Shown piece after piece: positions 26,850 through 34,965 of a stretch of 64,000 nucleotides of DNA (position 1 is the stretch's first letter; every line of letters begins with the position of its first letter). Source of the DNA: an uncultured Bacillota bacterium (GTDB taxonomy: Bacteria; Bacillota; Clostridia; Christensenellales; Borkfalkiaceae); assembly GCA_949297575.1 (NCBI GenBank), contig CASFTB010000003.1, positions 45,266-109,265 of the forward strand, read 5' to 3'. The notes under the pieces were generated by a model. The model ran no database searches, was not told the DNA's origin, and worked only from the letters and a program-made list of their open reading frames with translations. The position numbers were made by a program, and so were the translations under genes.

Positions 26850-28211
26850 ATGTTTACGACCAACACGGAATTTTTGCGCGCAGAGATGATGGACGTGCTG
26901 CGGCTGTTCGGGGAAGTGCCCGACGTCTCTCACACCTTCGTCTATGCCGAAAACAATTTCATGAACGCCGTCATCGTGGGCGGAAAGGAGTACGATTTCT
27001 GCGAGGCGATGCCGTGCAGCGGAGAGGTGGAGTTCAAGCGCTATGCGCGCAGGTTTGCCAAGCTTGCGCTGTACGAAGCGCTCCGCGACCGGACGGGCCG
27101 CAGCATGCCTTGGGGGGCGCTGACGGGCATCCGCCCGACCAAGCTCGCCTATGCCGAGCTGGAGGCGGGCAGGCCCTTCGAGCCTCTCTTTGAAAAATTC
27201 GGCGTCAGCCCGGAAAACATTTCTCTCGTGCGCGACGTGCTCGCCTCGCAGCGGGGCATCTATGCGCGCGAAGGGGGCGCGGCTGACCTGTACATAGGCA
27301 TCCCGTTCTGCCCGTCCAAGTGCAACTACTGTTCCTTCATCACGGCGGACATTTCTCGCACAGGACAATATGTAGACGCCTATCTCGACGCGCTCGAAAG
27401 AGAAGTGGCGGCCTGCCGCGGCCTGTTCTCGCGGCTCAGGAGCGTCTACATCGGCGGCGGCACGCCCCTCGTGCTCGAGCCCGCGCGCCTGCGCCGCGTG
27501 TTGGATGCGGCGGCTCCCTTTGCAGAGGGCGTCGAGTACACCGTCGAGGCGGGCCGGCCGGACGTCTTTACGGAAGAGAAACTGCAGCTGCTCAGAGAGT
27601 ACGGCGTCACGCGCATCTGCGTCAACCCGCAGACCTTTTCTGACGCGACCCTCGAGCGCATCGGCAGGAGGCACACGGTCGCCGATATTTACCGGGCCTT
27701 CTCGATGGCGCGCAAGTTTTCCTTTGACGTCAACTGCGACCTCATCGCGGGGCTCCCGGGCGAGAGCGCGGAAGAATTCTGCCGCGGGCTCGGCGAGGCG
27801 ATCGCCCTCGCACCCGAAAATATCACCGTGCACACCCTCTGCCTCAAAAAGGGCGCCAGGCTCAAAGAGGAGGAGAGCCGCCTTGCCGGCGAAGGCATCG
27901 CGGAGATGATCTCCTATTCGCGGTCGGCGCTTTCCGCCGCGGGGTATGCGCCGTACTACCTGTACCGGCAAAAGTACATGGCGGACAACCGCGAGAACAC
28001 GGGCTGGACAAAGCCGGGCAAGGCGTGCGTCTACAACGTCGACGTGATGGAGGAGATCACCGACAACATCGCCTGCGGCGCAAACGCGGTGGGCAAAAAG
28101 CTGTTCGCGGGGGAGGGGCGCATCGAGCGCATCGGCTCTCCCAAGGATATCCCTACATATATTTCCAAAATAGAGGGGATCCTGGCAGATAAAAGAAAAT
28201 TATACGGCTGA
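26850..28211 (+). CDS. hemZ: Coproporphyrinogen dehydrogenase HemZ-like radical SAM protein
   Basis: This 453-residue protein matches HemZ, an oxygen-independent coproporphyrinogen III oxidase-like radical SAM enzyme. The cluster motif is C154-x3-C158-x2-C161 in IPFCPSKCNYCSF. SVYIGGGTP is the SAM-binding motif, and the C-terminal HemN-type segment includes YLYRQKYMADNRENTGW. The N-terminal ~140 residues are the HemZ-specific extension. HemN-like enzymes can also be heme chaperones or HutW-type proteins, so exact activity is uncertain. Start: ATG 26850 with AGGGA six bases upstream; ATG 26844 and TTG 26835 are alternatives. Confidence 0.88.
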   Translation: MFTTNTEFLRAEMMDVLRLFGEVPDVSHTFVYAENNFMNAVIVGGKEYDFCEAMPCSGEVEFKRYARRFAKLALYEALRDRTGRSMPWGALTGIRPTKLAYAELEAGRPFEPLFEKFGVSPENISLVRDVLASQRGIYAREGGAADLYIGIPFCPSKCNYCSFITADISRTGQYVDAYLDALEREVAACRGLFSRLRSVYIGGGTPLVLEPARLRRVLDAAAPFAEGVEYTVEAGRPDVFTEEKLQLLREYGVTRICVNPQTFSDATLERIGRRHTVADIYRAFSMARKFSFDVNCDLIAGLPGESAEEFCRGLGEAIALAPENITVHTLCLKKGARLKEEESRLAGEGIAEMISYSRSALSAAGYAPYYLYRQKYMADNRENTGWTKPGKACVYNVDVMEEITDNIACGANAVGKKLFAGEGRIERIGSPKDIPTYISKIEGILADKRKLYG

Positions 28212-28227
28212 ACCACCGCTGAATCGG

Positions 28228-28256
28228 TTTACAAAAGCGAGGGAATATGGTAAAAT
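28228..28256 (+). promoter_or_regulatory. Promoter of rpsO
   Basis: -35 TTTACA (28228-28233) and -10 TAAAAT (28251-28256) are 17 bases apart. Confidence 0.65.
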
Positions 28257-28259
28257 AAT

Positions 28260-28336
28260 ACCATGCGTGGTCAAGGCCGAGCGGTTCTCCTCGCCGAGCT
28301 TTGTCCTCGTGAATAAACATTCCAAGGAGTAAAACA
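28260..28336 (+). promoter_or_regulatory. rpsO 5' leader, possible S15 autoregulatory structure
   Basis: The leader between promoter and start codon can fold around ACCA/TGGT (28260-28271) and a GC-rich stem near 28275-28300. S15 commonly represses its own mRNA through leader structures, but I cannot match this one to a known class. Confidence 0.3.
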
Positions 28337-28600
28337 ATGGAAAAGGAAAAGAAGACTCAGATCATCGACGAGTACAAGCGCCACGACGGCGACACGGGCT
28401 CCTCCGAAGTGCAGATCGCGCTTCTCACCGAGCGCATCAACCATCTCAACGAGCACCTCAAAGAGCACCCGCACGACAACCACAGCCGCCGCGGTCTTTT
28501 GAAGATGGTCGGCCAGCGCCGCGGCCTGCTCGATTACATCAAGGCAAAGGATATCGAAAAGTACAGGGACATCGTTTCCCGCCTCGAGCTGAGGAAATAA
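28337..28600 (+). CDS. rpsO: 30S ribosomal protein S15
   Basis: S15 binds the central domain of 16S rRNA and nucleates its assembly. The 87-residue protein carries the family pattern [36 protein letters not shown], and [22 protein letters not shown] precedes the ATG. It is followed by a terminator-like hairpin and then pnp, the usual bacterial order. Confidence 0.98.
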   Translation: MEKEKKTQIIDEYKRHDGDTGSSEVQIALLTERINHLNEHLKEHPHDNHSRRGLLKMVGQRRGLLDYIKAKDIEKYRDIVSRLELRK

Positions 28601-28611
28601 GTTTAGTATAT

Positions 28612-28644
28612 AAGGGCGGAACGGCATCTTGTTCGGCCCTTTTA
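28612..28644 (+). terminator. Hairpin between rpsO and pnp
   Basis: GGGCGGAAC (28614-28622) pairs with GTTCGGCCC (28631-28639) with one mismatch, followed by TTTT. It probably gives partial termination or an RNA-processing site, as is common upstream of pnp. Confidence 0.6.
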
Positions 28645-28721
28645 TAAATTTCGGCGGCCGTGCCTCAAACGGCAAGGCGGGGGTCGGGGATCCCCGCGAG
28701 AACAGAGTCAAGGAGAGCAGA

Positions 28722-30821
28722 ATGACAAAAAATTTCAGACAGTTTGAAACGGAAGTCGGCGGCAGAAAGGTCATCGTCGAGACGGGCAAGTACGCCGAGC
28801 AGGCGAACGGCTCGTGCGTCGTGCGCTGCGGCGACACCGTGGTCATGGTCAACGTCACCATGTCCGAAACGCCGCGCGAGGGGATGGATTTCTTCCCCCT
28901 GCAGGTAGACTTCGAAGAGAAGATGTATTCCGTCGGCAAGATCCCCGGCGGCTTCAAAAAGCGCGAGGGCAGGGCGAGCGATAAGGGCATCCTTACCTCC
29001 CGCCTCATCGACAGGCCCATCCGCCCTCTCTTCCCCAAGGGGCTGTACAACGACGTCGTGGTCATCGCGACCGCGCTGTCCGTCGATACGAACATTCCCC
29101 CCGAACCCTTCGCGATGATGGGCAGCTCCATCGCGCTGAGCATCTCCGATATCCCTTGGGCGGGCCCCACGGGCTCGGTGCAGGTCGGCCTCGTCGACGG
29201 CGAGTACGTCATCAATCCTGACAACGCCCAGCGCGCCAAGAGCAGGCTGCACCTCGGCCTTTCCGGCACGAAGGACGCCATCATGATGGTCGAGGCGGGC
29301 GCGAAGGAGATCTCCGACGAGGAGATGGTGCAGGCCATCCTCTTCGGTCACGAAGAGATCAAAAAGCAGTGCGCCTTTATTGAGCAGATACAAAAGGAGA
29401 TCGGCAAACCCAAGCGGCAGATGGAACTGTATCACGTTCCCGAGGACATCGATGCGGCCGTCCGCGCCTATGCCTCCGCCAAGCTGGACGCCGCCCTCGA
29501 AGAGTATGACCGCGCCGCGCGTGAAGAGAAGCAGGACGAGGTCGAAAAGGACGTGCTCGCACACTTTGCGGAAACTTATCCCGACAAGGCGCGCGAGATC
29601 AAAGACAGCCTCTATTATTTGACCAAAGAGAAGGTCCGCGCCAAAATTCTGGACAAGGGCATCCGTCCCGACGGCCGCGGCCTCAAAGATATCCGTCCCA
29701 TCTGGTGCGAGGCGGGCGTCCTGCCCCGCGTGCACGGCTCTGCCGTGTTCACCCGCGGCCAGACGCAGGTGCTCTCCACCTGCACCCTCGGCACCCTGTC
29801 CGAAGTGCAGAAGCTGGACGGCCTCGACGACGAGACCTTCAAGCGCTACATGCACCAGTACAACTTCCCCGGCTATTCCACTGGCGAAGCGAAGGGTCTC
29901 AAGAGCCCCGGCCGCCGCGAGATCGGCCACGGCGCCCTCGCAGAGCGCGCGCTCGAGCCCGTCGTGCCCAATGCCGAAGAATTCCCGTACGCGATCCGCG
30001 TCGTCTCCGACGTCATGAGCTCCAACGGCTCCACCTCGCAGGCGAGCGTGTGCGGCTCTACGCTGGCGCTGATGGATGCGGGCGTTCCCATCAAGGCCCC
30101 CGTCGCCGGCTGCGCGATGGGCCTCATCAAGGACACGAACAGCGACCGCGTCGCCATCCTCACCGATATCCAGGGACTTGAAGATTTCCTCGGCGACATG
30201 GACTTCAAGGTCGCCGGCACCGAAAAGGGCATCACAGCCATTCAGATGGATATCAAGATCAAGGGCATTTCCGAGGATATCCTCCGCCGCGCCATCGCGC
30301 AGGCGAACGAGGGCAGGCAGTTTATCTTGCACAAGATGCTCGACGTCCTTCCCGCGCCCCGCAAGGAACTCTCCAAGTACGCGCCCAAGATCATTTCCTT
30401 CAACATCGATCCCGATAAGATCCGCGAGGTCATCGGCAGCGGCGGCAAGGTCATCAATAAGATCATCGAGGAGACGGGCGTCAAGATCGACATCGACGAC
30501 GACGGTAAGGTCTGCATCGCCACCTACGGCGAGAACCTCGACAACGCCGAGCGCGCCAAGGCGATCATCCTCTCCATCGCGCGCGATCCCGAAGTGGGCG
30601 ACATGTTCATCGGCTCCGTCGTGCGTATCCTTTCCAAGGTGGGCGCCTTCGTCGAGCTCGCTCCCGGCAAGGACGGCATGATCCACATCTCGCGCATGAG
30701 TGACCGCCGCATCAACCAGGTGGAAGATGTGCTCAACATCGGCGATACCGTAAAAGTCGAGATCATCAAGATCGGCGAAAAGGGCATCGACCTCAAGCTT
30801 CTCGAAAAGATGGACGTCTGA
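28722..30821 (+). CDS. pnp: Polyribonucleotide nucleotidyltransferase (PNPase)
   Basis: PNPase degrades RNA from the 3' end using phosphate. The 699-residue protein has two RNase PH domains; the second contains TTCTLGTL-like [10 protein letters not shown], the [10 protein letters not shown] loop, [15 protein letters not shown] and [19 protein letters not shown] domain ([19 protein letters not shown]) and an S1 domain ([21 protein letters not shown]) close it. The ATG at 28722 with AAGGAGA upstream is the start; the open frame upstream lacks homology. A strong terminator follows. Confidence 0.98.
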   Translation: MTKNFRQFETEVGGRKVIVETGKYAEQANGSCVVRCGDTVVMVNVTMSETPREGMDFFPLQVDFEEKMYSVGKIPGGFKKREGRASDKGILTSRLIDRPIRPLFPKGLYNDVVVIATALSVDTNIPPEPFAMMGSSIALSISDIPWAGPTGSVQVGLVDGEYVINPDNAQRAKSRLHLGLSGTKDAIMMVEAGAKEISDEEMVQAILFGHEEIKKQCAFIEQIQKEIGKPKRQMELYHVPEDIDAAVRAYASAKLDAALEEYDRAAREEKQDEVEKDVLAHFAETYPDKAREIKDSLYYLTKEKVRAKILDKGIRPDGRGLKDIRPIWCEAGVLPRVHGSAVFTRGQTQVLSTCTLGTLSEVQKLDGLDDETFKRYMHQYNFPGYSTGEAKGLKSPGRREIGHGALAERALEPVVPNAEEFPYAIRVVSDVMSSNGSTSQASVCGSTLALMDAGVPIKAPVAGCAMGLIKDTNSDRVAILTDIQGLEDFLGDMDFKVAGTEKGITAIQMDIKIKGISEDILRRAIAQANEGRQFILHKMLDVLPAPRKELSKYAPKIISFNIDPDKIREVIGSGGKVINKIIEETGVKIDIDDDGKVCIATYGENLDNAERAKAIILSIARDPEVGDMFIGSVVRILSKVGAFVELAPGKDGMIHISRMSDRRINQVEDVLNIGDTVKVEIIKIGEKGIDLKLLEKMDV

Positions 30822-30830
30822 TCGAAAAAA

Positions 30831-30853
30831 AGGCCTCCGCGGAGGTCTTTTTC
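30831..30853 (+). terminator. Terminator of pnp
   Basis: AGGCCTCC (30831-30838) pairs with GGAGGTCT (30841-30848), with T-rich sequence directly after. Confidence 0.85.
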
Positions 30854-30870
30854 TCTCTCAAAACGCAAGA

Positions 30871-30890
30871 GGGCGGACTTATGTCCGCCC
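30871..30890. terminator. Hairpin between pnp and the convergent XRE gene
   Basis: GGGCGGAC and GTCCGCCC form a perfect 8-bp stem with a TTAT loop, directly past the stop of the minus-strand regulator. T follows on the plus side (TTTAAAAG) and only weakly on the minus side. Confidence 0.6.
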
Positions 30891-30891
30891 T

Positions 30892-31098
30892 TTAAAAGTC
30901 TCTTCTGCCCGTCAGCACGTCGAGGTCTACGTCGAAGTAGTCCGCGATCTTGCAAAGGTTTTCGATGCCGATTTCCCGTTGGTTATGTAAGTAGCGCGAA
31001 AGTGTCTGTTGCGGGATGCCGATTTCCTTTGCGACCTTGCTGACGCTCTTGCCTGCCATCAGCTCTTTCAGGTTTTCGGAAAAGGGTTCCATATACAT
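30892..31098 (-). CDS. Small XRE-family HTH repressor
   Basis: This 68-residue protein is essentially one Cro/CI-type helix-turn-helix domain. VSKVAKEIGIPQQTLSRYLHNQREIGIENLCKIADYFDVDLDVLTG shows the classic two-helix motif followed by the IADYFDV-x-LDxLTG ending. There is no sensor or dimerisation domain. Two near-identical palindromes (CACC-N4-GGTG) lie directly upstream, one between this gene and its promoter region and one inside a promoter pointing the other way. Autorepression plus control of that divergent promoter is the natural reading. It could be a domesticated phage-type regulator. Confidence 0.9.
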   Translation of the reverse strand: MYMEPFSENLKELMAGKSVSKVAKEIGIPQQTLSRYLHNQREIGIENLCKIADYFDVDLDVLTGRRDF

Positions 31099-31105
31099 AT
31101 CATCA

Positions 31106-31127
31106 TTTTACACCAAACGGTGTAAAA
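31106..31127. promoter_or_regulatory. Operator 1, perfect palindrome
   Basis: TTTTACACC-AAAC-GGTGTAAAA, a 9-4-9 perfect inverted repeat just upstream of the XRE gene. It shares CACCAAWCGGTG with operator 2, and the centres are 29 bases apart (about three helical turns). Confidence 0.75.
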
Positions 31128-31130
31128 AGA

Positions 31131-31160
31131 TTGACAATTCACCAATCGGTGTGATAAAAT
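31131..31160 (+). promoter_or_regulatory. Divergent promoter with operator 2 in its spacer
   Basis: -35 TTGACA (31131-31136) and -10 TAAAAT (31155-31160) flank an 18-base spacer that contains CACC-AATC-GGTG (31140-31151). A repressor bound there would block RNA polymerase. The promoter points away from the XRE gene, into a very short transcription unit. Confidence 0.7.
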
Positions 31161-31188
31161 ATACCAGACGAACAGAAGGGAAAAACAA

Positions 31189-31218
31189 ATGAGAAATGAA
31201 AATAGCGCCCGCCGGTAA
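31189..31218 (+). CDS. Nine-codon ORF behind the operator-controlled promoter
   Basis: ATG at 31189 with AGAAGGG upstream encodes MRNENSARR and stops at 31216-31218, inside a terminator hairpin. It is the only reading frame between the promoter and the terminator. It may be a leader peptide, a relic of a deleted gene or chance; translation is not demonstrated. Confidence 0.3.
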   Translation: MRNENSARR

Positions 31219-31232
31219 AGCGGGCGCATTTT
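31205..31232. terminator. Bidirectional terminator
   Basis: GCGCCCGC (31205-31212) pairs with GCGGGCGC (31220-31227). ATTTT follows on the plus strand and TATTTT on the minus strand, so it can end both the short plus-strand transcript and the flavin reductase-rubredoxin gene. Confidence 0.75.
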
Positions 31233-31248
31233 CGTGTCGGAAAAAGGG

Positions 31249-31881
31249 TCAGGCGCGGCGGAAAACGGACTTCGGCTGCCCGCAGACGGGGCAGGTCCAG
31301 TCGTCCGGCAGCTCTTCGAAGGGCACGTTTCCGCCGTAAACGTATCCGCATACCGAGCACATATACTTTCCTTCGGGCGCGCTCTCCTCGATGTAGGTGG
31401 GCGCGTTCTTCGCCGTTTTGCCCTTGATCACGCCGTGGTAGTAGGCGTAGGTCATGGGCGGGTTCTCGCTGAGGACGTCTGCGCCGATCACTTCGCCGAG
31501 GAACACGGTATGCGTGGCGGTCTCCATCCTGTCGATCACCCTGCACGCGATATAGGCGCAGCTGTCCGTCACGACGGGCAGGGTATCCTTTACCGTCCAG
31601 GGGGCAGCGCCGAATTTGTCGAAATCCTTCCCCGAGCGGAATCCGAAGGTGCCGATGATGGCGGGGTCGGAATTTTCCGCGAGGACGGAGAGGGAAAAGT
31701 GCCCGCAGTCGCGAATACAGCGGTTGGTGTAGTTGTCCCGGTTGATGCTGACCATCACGGTGGCGGGGGAGGAGGTGATCTGCGCGGCGCAGTTTGCCGT
31801 GCAGCCCGTCGGCCTGCCGTTGTCCCATGTAGAGACGATGTACACCCCGTAAGAGAGGGTGTGGAATGCCTTTGCGTTCAT
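31249..31881 (-). CDS. Flavin reductase-rubredoxin fusion protein (Hrb-like)
   Basis: This 210-residue electron-transfer protein has an N-terminal FMN-binding flavin-reductase-like domain (residues ~1-150, starting [20 protein letters not shown]) fused to a C-terminal rubredoxin domain. The iron ligands are C-x2-C-x4 ([11 protein letters not shown]) and CPVCG near the end. Proteins of this build (high-molecular-weight rubredoxin) pass electrons from NAD(P)H oxidoreductases to flavodiiron proteins or rubrerythrin in anaerobes. It lies downstream of rubrerythrin with a 121-base gap that holds a perfect AT-rich inverted repeat. A role in peroxide, oxygen or nitric oxide reduction is inferred from context. 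Confidence 0.92.
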   Translation of the reverse strand: MNAKAFHTLSYGVYIVSTWDNGRPTGCTANCAAQITSSPATVMVSINRDNYTNRCIRDCGHFSLSVLAENSDPAIIGTFGFRSGKDFDKFGAAPWTVKDTLPVVTDSCAYIACRVIDRMETATHTVFLGEVIGADVLSENPPMTYAYYHGVIKGKTAKNAPTYIEESAPEGKYMCSVCGYVYGGNVPFEELPDDWTCPVCGQPKSVFRRA

Positions 31882-31958
31882 GGTAGTCCTTCCTTTTTTC
31901 GTTCGGTGCGCCCGCAGGGCGGCGCAAGCCGCGAACGGCGGGGGGGCCCGAGATCGCA

Positions 31959-31990
31959 GAGAAATATTTTGTCAGCTCAAAATATTTCTC
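31959..31990. repeat. AT-rich perfect inverted repeat between rubrerythrin and flavin reductase genes
   Basis: GAGAAATATTTTG (31959-31971) and CAAAATATTTCTC (31978-31990) form a 13-bp perfect stem with a six-base loop. There is no T-run, so it is not a normal terminator. It stands out from the GC-rich surroundings and may be an operator or RNA-processing element. Confidence 0.7.
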
Positions 31991-32002
31991 GCGGGCAAAA
32001 TA

Positions 32003-32548
32003 TCAATAATTCTCCGCCCTCAGCTGGAAATACGCCTTGGGATGAGCGCATACGGGGCAGATCTCGGGCGCCTTTTTGCCGATGACGATGTGCCCGCAGT
32101 TGGAGCACTGCCAGATGCAGTCTTCGTCGCGCGAGAACACCAGCCCGTTTTTCACGTTGTCGAGCAGGGCGAGGTAGCGCTTCTCGTGCTCCTTTTCGAT
32201 TTCTCCCACCTTTTCAAAAAGGAAGGCAATGTGGTCGAACCCTTCCTCGCGCGCCTCTTTGGCGAAGCGGGCGTACATGTCCGTCCATTCATAGTTCTCG
32301 CCGGCCGCCGCGTCGGCCAGATTCTCCTCGGTGGAGGGGATATCGCCGCCGTGCAGGAGCTTGAACCAGATCTTCGCGTGCTCCTTTTCATTGTTTGCCG
32401 TCTCCTCGAAGAGCGCGGCGATCTGTACAAACCCGTCCTTTTTCGCCTTGCTCGCGTAATATGTATATTTATTGCGAGCCTGCGATTCCCCCGCGAATGC
32501 GGTCTGGAGGTTTTGTTCCGTCTTGGTGCCTTTGAGTTCCTTAGCCAT
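32003..32548 (-). CDS. rbr: Rubrerythrin
   Basis: Rubrerythrin reduces hydrogen peroxide with electrons from rubredoxin. The 181-residue protein has a four-helix diiron domain with ExxH-type ligands ([37 protein letters not shown] segment) and a C-terminal rubredoxin-like domain (WQCSNCGH and [11 protein letters not shown]) for FeS4 iron. Length and motif order are typical. Its start overlaps the end of the Fur-family gene by eight bases, so the two are co-transcribed and translationally coupled. Confidence 0.96.
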   Translation of the reverse strand: MAKELKGTKTEQNLQTAFAGESQARNKYTYYASKAKKDGFVQIAALFEETANNEKEHAKIWFKLLHGGDIPSTEENLADAAAGENYEWTDMYARFAKEAREEGFDHIAFLFEKVGEIEKEHEKRYLALLDNVKNGLVFSRDEDCIWQCSNCGHIVIGKKAPEICPVCAHPKAYFQLRAENY

Positions 32549-32939
32549 GTTTGTCGTCTCCTTTTTGTTTGTTTTTACAATCGGAACAGATGCCGACGAA
32601 CAGCAGCTCGTGCCCTTCGACGGTGAACCCGTCCGTTCGTTCCAAATATATTTCGGGTGCCGCCAGCGGCCGCATGGTGGCGTCGAACAGCCTCCCGCAG
32701 ACGCGGCAGTGCAGGTGATAGTGCGCCTCCGTCCGCCCGTCGTAATGGGTCGGGCCGTCTCCCGCATCGATCCTCCGTATATCTCCGCACGCGGCGAGCA
32801 GATGCAGATTTCTGTACACGGTCGCCTTGCCGATGCCCGCCTCCGCGACCGCCCCGTAGACCTCTTCTGCGTCCGGGTGATGCAGCGAGCGCACCGCACC
32901 CAGCACCAGCTGCCGCTGTAAGGTGTTTCTCCTGTCCAT
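32541..32939 (-). CDS. Fur-family transcriptional regulator (PerR-like by context)
   Basis: This 132-residue repressor has a winged-helix domain ([23 protein letters not shown], with the family-typical KATVYRNL recognition helix), the metal-site segment [15 protein letters not shown] and a second pair of Cys (CSDCKN), giving a C-x2-C / C-x2-C structural zinc site. Coupling to rubrerythrin favours a peroxide-sensing PerR role over iron-sensing Fur, but residues do not settle it. A Fur/PerR box lies just downstream of its own -10, implying autoregulation of the whole operon. Confidence 0.9.
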   Translation of the reverse strand: MDRRNTLQRQLVLGAVRSLHHPDAEEVYGAVAEAGIGKATVYRNLHLLAACGDIRRIDAGDGPTHYDGRTEAHYHLHCRVCGRLFDATMRPLAAPEIYLERTDGFTVEGHELLFVGICSDCKNKQKGDDKHG

Positions 32940-32951
32940 AATAACTCCTAT

Positions 32952-32966
32952 TGAGAATTATTATCA
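32952..32966 (-). promoter_or_regulatory. Fur/PerR box in the rubrerythrin operon promoter
   Basis: On the minus strand TGATAAT-A-ATTCTCA matches the 7-1-7 consensus TGATAATNATTATCA at all but one position. It lies a few bases past the -10, where bound repressor blocks initiation. Confidence 0.8.
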
Positions 32967-32971
32967 ATTAA

Positions 32972-32999
32972 AGTATACCATAAAAAAAACAAAAGTCAA
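32972..32999 (-). promoter_or_regulatory. Promoter of the Fur-rubrerythrin operon
   Basis: On the minus strand, -35 TTGACT (32994-32999) and -10 TATACT (32972-32977) are 16 bases apart. Confidence 0.75.
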
Positions 33000-33026
33000 G
33001 AGTTTTTTATAAATATTTTTTGAATG

Positions 33027-33055
33027 TTGACAAATGCCGCCATTTGATTTATAAT
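33027..33055 (+). promoter_or_regulatory. Promoter of the ATC-hydrolase-family gene
   Basis: Consensus -35 TTGACA (33027-33032) and -10 TATAAT (33050-33055) are 17 bases apart, 23 bases before the start codon. Confidence 0.85.
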
Positions 33056-33078
33056 AAAAATGAGGGGAAAGAGAAGCA

Positions 33079-33708
33079 ATGAATTACGAGAAAACCGAAC
33101 TATACTTTTTGCAGCGCAACGCCGTCCGCGGTTTTGGTAAGGAGGACGGAGAAAAGATCTTCGGTCGGGCCTCCAAGCTGTATGTGGAGCTCGTCGTCAC
33201 GACCGACTATAAGAACAGTGCGACGTTTGAGCGCCAGCTGCGGCGGCTGGTCTACCCGGTCATCGCCTATTACAAGACGCTGCTCGCTTTCGGATACAGA
33301 GAGGCTTCCGCGCTCGGCCTCGTGCGCGCGGAAACGTCCAAGGCCGCCAAAGAGAGCGCGGGCATCCTCGCCGCGCAGATGCGGCCGCTCTTCCCGTTCC
33401 ATGCCTTCAAGAGGAACATCAAAAATTTCATGGAGTACAAATTCCCGTCGGAAGCGTGGAAGTGCTCCGGCCTGAAGCTGCGCGGGAGGGAGATACGCTT
33501 TGACATCGAAGAGTGCCTCTACCACACCATCACGTCAAAATTCGGCTGTCCCGAACTGGGCGCCGTGTTCTGCGATTATGAACGCGAAGCCTTCGGCGGG
33601 CTGAACCCGCCCATCGCCTTCTCCGCAGACGGGACGATCGCGACCGGGCACGACAAATGCAGGTTTTCCTTCGCAAAGGTAGGGGGAAAGGTGAAAAAGA
33701 AACAGTAG
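33079..33708 (+). CDS. L-2-amino-thiazoline-4-carboxylic acid hydrolase-family protein
   Basis: This 209-residue soluble protein resembles the ATC hydrolase family (PF14196), named for an enzyme in bacterial L-cysteine production from aminothiazoline carboxylate. Supporting motifs lie in the C-terminal half: FDIEECLYHTITSKFGCPELGAVFC, then a Gly/Asp-rich segment ending TIATGHDKCRFSF, where the paired Cys and Asp are conserved in the family. Most members are uncharacterised, so the substrate should not be taken literally. It is monocistronic, with a consensus promoter and a strong terminator. Confidence 0.7.
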   Translation: MNYEKTELYFLQRNAVRGFGKEDGEKIFGRASKLYVELVVTTDYKNSATFERQLRRLVYPVIAYYKTLLAFGYREASALGLVRAETSKAAKESAGILAAQMRPLFPFHAFKRNIKNFMEYKFPSEAWKCSGLKLRGREIRFDIEECLYHTITSKFGCPELGAVFCDYEREAFGGLNPPIAFSADGTIATGHDKCRFSFAKVGGKVKKKQ

Positions 33709-33741
33709 GGCGCGCACGCGCTCGCCGATCCGGCATGAAAA

Positions 33742-33777
33742 GGGGACGCTTTCCGCAAAGCGTCCCCGTCATTTTTT
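33742..33777 (+). terminator. Terminator after the ATC-hydrolase-family gene
   Basis: GGGGACGCTTT (33742-33752) pairs with AAAGCGTCCCC (33757-33767), followed by six T. Confidence 0.9.
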
Positions 33778-33789
33778 GTTCGGAGAGAG

Positions 33790-33813
33790 AAAAGGGCGCA
33801 CCGCAGTGCACCC
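33790..33813 (-). terminator. Terminator of fba
   Basis: On the minus strand GGGTGCAC pairs with GTGCGCCC (one wobble) and is followed by TTTT, about 20 bases past the fba stop. Confidence 0.65.
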
Positions 33814-33835
33814 TCTGTATGCGTCTCGTACGGCG

Positions 33836-34771
33836 TCAGGCCCTGTCGTTGCTGCCCAGAACGTCCACGATCTTGTGCTTTACGAGCTCTTTGACGGCGG
33901 CGCGGGCGTCGCCGAGGTACTGGCGGGGATCGAAATGGTCGGGGTGCTCCGCGAAGTGCTTGCGGATCGCCGCGGTGCAGGCGACGCGCAGGTCGGAGTC
34001 GATGTTGATCTTGCAGACCGCCATCGAAGCGGCCTTGCGGAGCATCTCTTCGGGGATGCCGATCGCGTCGGGCATCTTGCCGCCGAACTGGTTGATGATC
34101 GCGACGCGGTCCTGCGGCACGGAAGAAGCGCCGTGCAGCACGATGGGGAAGCCGGGCAGGCGCTTGCCGACCTCTTCGAGGATGTCGAACCTGAGCTGCG
34201 GCTTCTGGCCGGGTTTGAATTTATAGGCGCCGTGGCTGGTGCCGATGGCGATGGCGAGGGAATCGCAGCCCGTCTTCTCGGTGAATTCGCACACTTCGTC
34301 GGGCTGGGTGAAGCAGGCGTCCTCCGCCTTTACGTTGACGGCGTCCTCGATGCCGGCGAGCTGCCCCAGCTCTGCCTCGACGACGACCCCGCGGTCATGC
34401 GCGTACTCTACCACCTTTTTGGTGATCTCAATGTTTTCCTTGAAAGAATGGTGCGACGCGTCGATCATGACGGAAGTAAACCCGTCTTCGATGGCGGCCT
34501 TGCAGGACTCAAAGTCCGCGCCGTGATCGAGGTGCATCACGATGGGCAGGCCCGTCGTCTCGACCGCCGCCTGCACGAGGTGGCGCAGGTAGACGGGGTT
34601 GGCATACTTGCGGGCACCCGCAGAGACCTGCAGGATGAGAGGAGAGTTGCACTCCTTGCCCGCTTCGACGATCCCCTGGATGGTTTCCATGTTGTTCACG
34701 TTGAAGGCGCCGATGGCGTAGCCGCCGGCATACGCTTTTTTGAACATTTCGGTAGAAGTTACCAAAGGCAT
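33836..34771 (-). CDS. fba: Class II fructose-1,6-bisphosphate aldolase
   Basis: This zinc enzyme splits fructose-1,6-bisphosphate into dihydroxyacetone phosphate and glyceraldehyde-3-phosphate, and runs in reverse in gluconeogenesis. The 311-residue protein has VMHLDHGADFESC near 79 (catalytic Asp, zinc His), ASHHSFKENI, VEAELGQLAGIEDAV, GTSHGAYKF, LHGASSVP and INIDSDLR, all class II landmarks. It has its own promoter and terminator. gapA and fbp, which act next to it in the pathway, lie within the window but in separate units. Confidence 0.97.
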   Translation of the reverse strand: MPLVTSTEMFKKAYAGGYAIGAFNVNNMETIQGIVEAGKECNSPLILQVSAGARKYANPVYLRHLVQAAVETTGLPIVMHLDHGADFESCKAAIEDGFTSVMIDASHHSFKENIEITKKVVEYAHDRGVVVEAELGQLAGIEDAVNVKAEDACFTQPDEVCEFTEKTGCDSLAIAIGTSHGAYKFKPGQKPQLRFDILEEVGKRLPGFPIVLHGASSVPQDRVAIINQFGGKMPDAIGIPEEMLRKAASMAVCKINIDSDLRVACTAAIRKHFAEHPDHFDPRQYLGDARAAVKELVKHKIVDVLGSNDRA

Positions 34772-34804
34772 AATGTGATCCTCCGTTGTTTTTGTTCAGC
34801 TAAT

Positions 34805-34833
34805 ATTTTACACCAAAACCGAGCAAAAAGCAA
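34805..34833 (-). promoter_or_regulatory. Promoter of fba
   Basis: On the minus strand, -35 TTGCTT (34828-34833) and -10 TAAAAT (34805-34810) are 17 bases apart. Confidence 0.65.
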
Positions 34834-34885
34834 TACAAAATCAGAAAATATCTTCAAATCGCTTTATAAAATTTTGGCGGGGTAT

Positions 34886-34891
34886 TATAAT
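34886..34891 (+). promoter_or_regulatory. -10 element of the M29 aminopeptidase gene
   Basis: A perfect TATAAT at 34886-34891 lies 74 bases before the start codon. The best -35 at 17 bases is a weak TTTATA (34863-34868). Confidence 0.5.
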
Positions 34892-34965
34892 AGTAAAGAA
34901 TAAACGGCCGCACGGCGGCGCGGCGCACGCTTTGCCCGCCGCCCGGCGGAAAAAGGAGGGTTTTT

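Noticed and set aside
28665..30686. A 673-codon open frame on the minus strand opposite pnp
   Set aside because: It is a mirror frame of a highly conserved gene in GC-rich DNA, with no recognisable motif and no ribosome-binding site.
30892..31232. Prophage remnant
   Set aside because: Only a single small repressor is present; there are no integrase, structural or replication genes and no attachment repeats. It is kept as a regulatory finding only.
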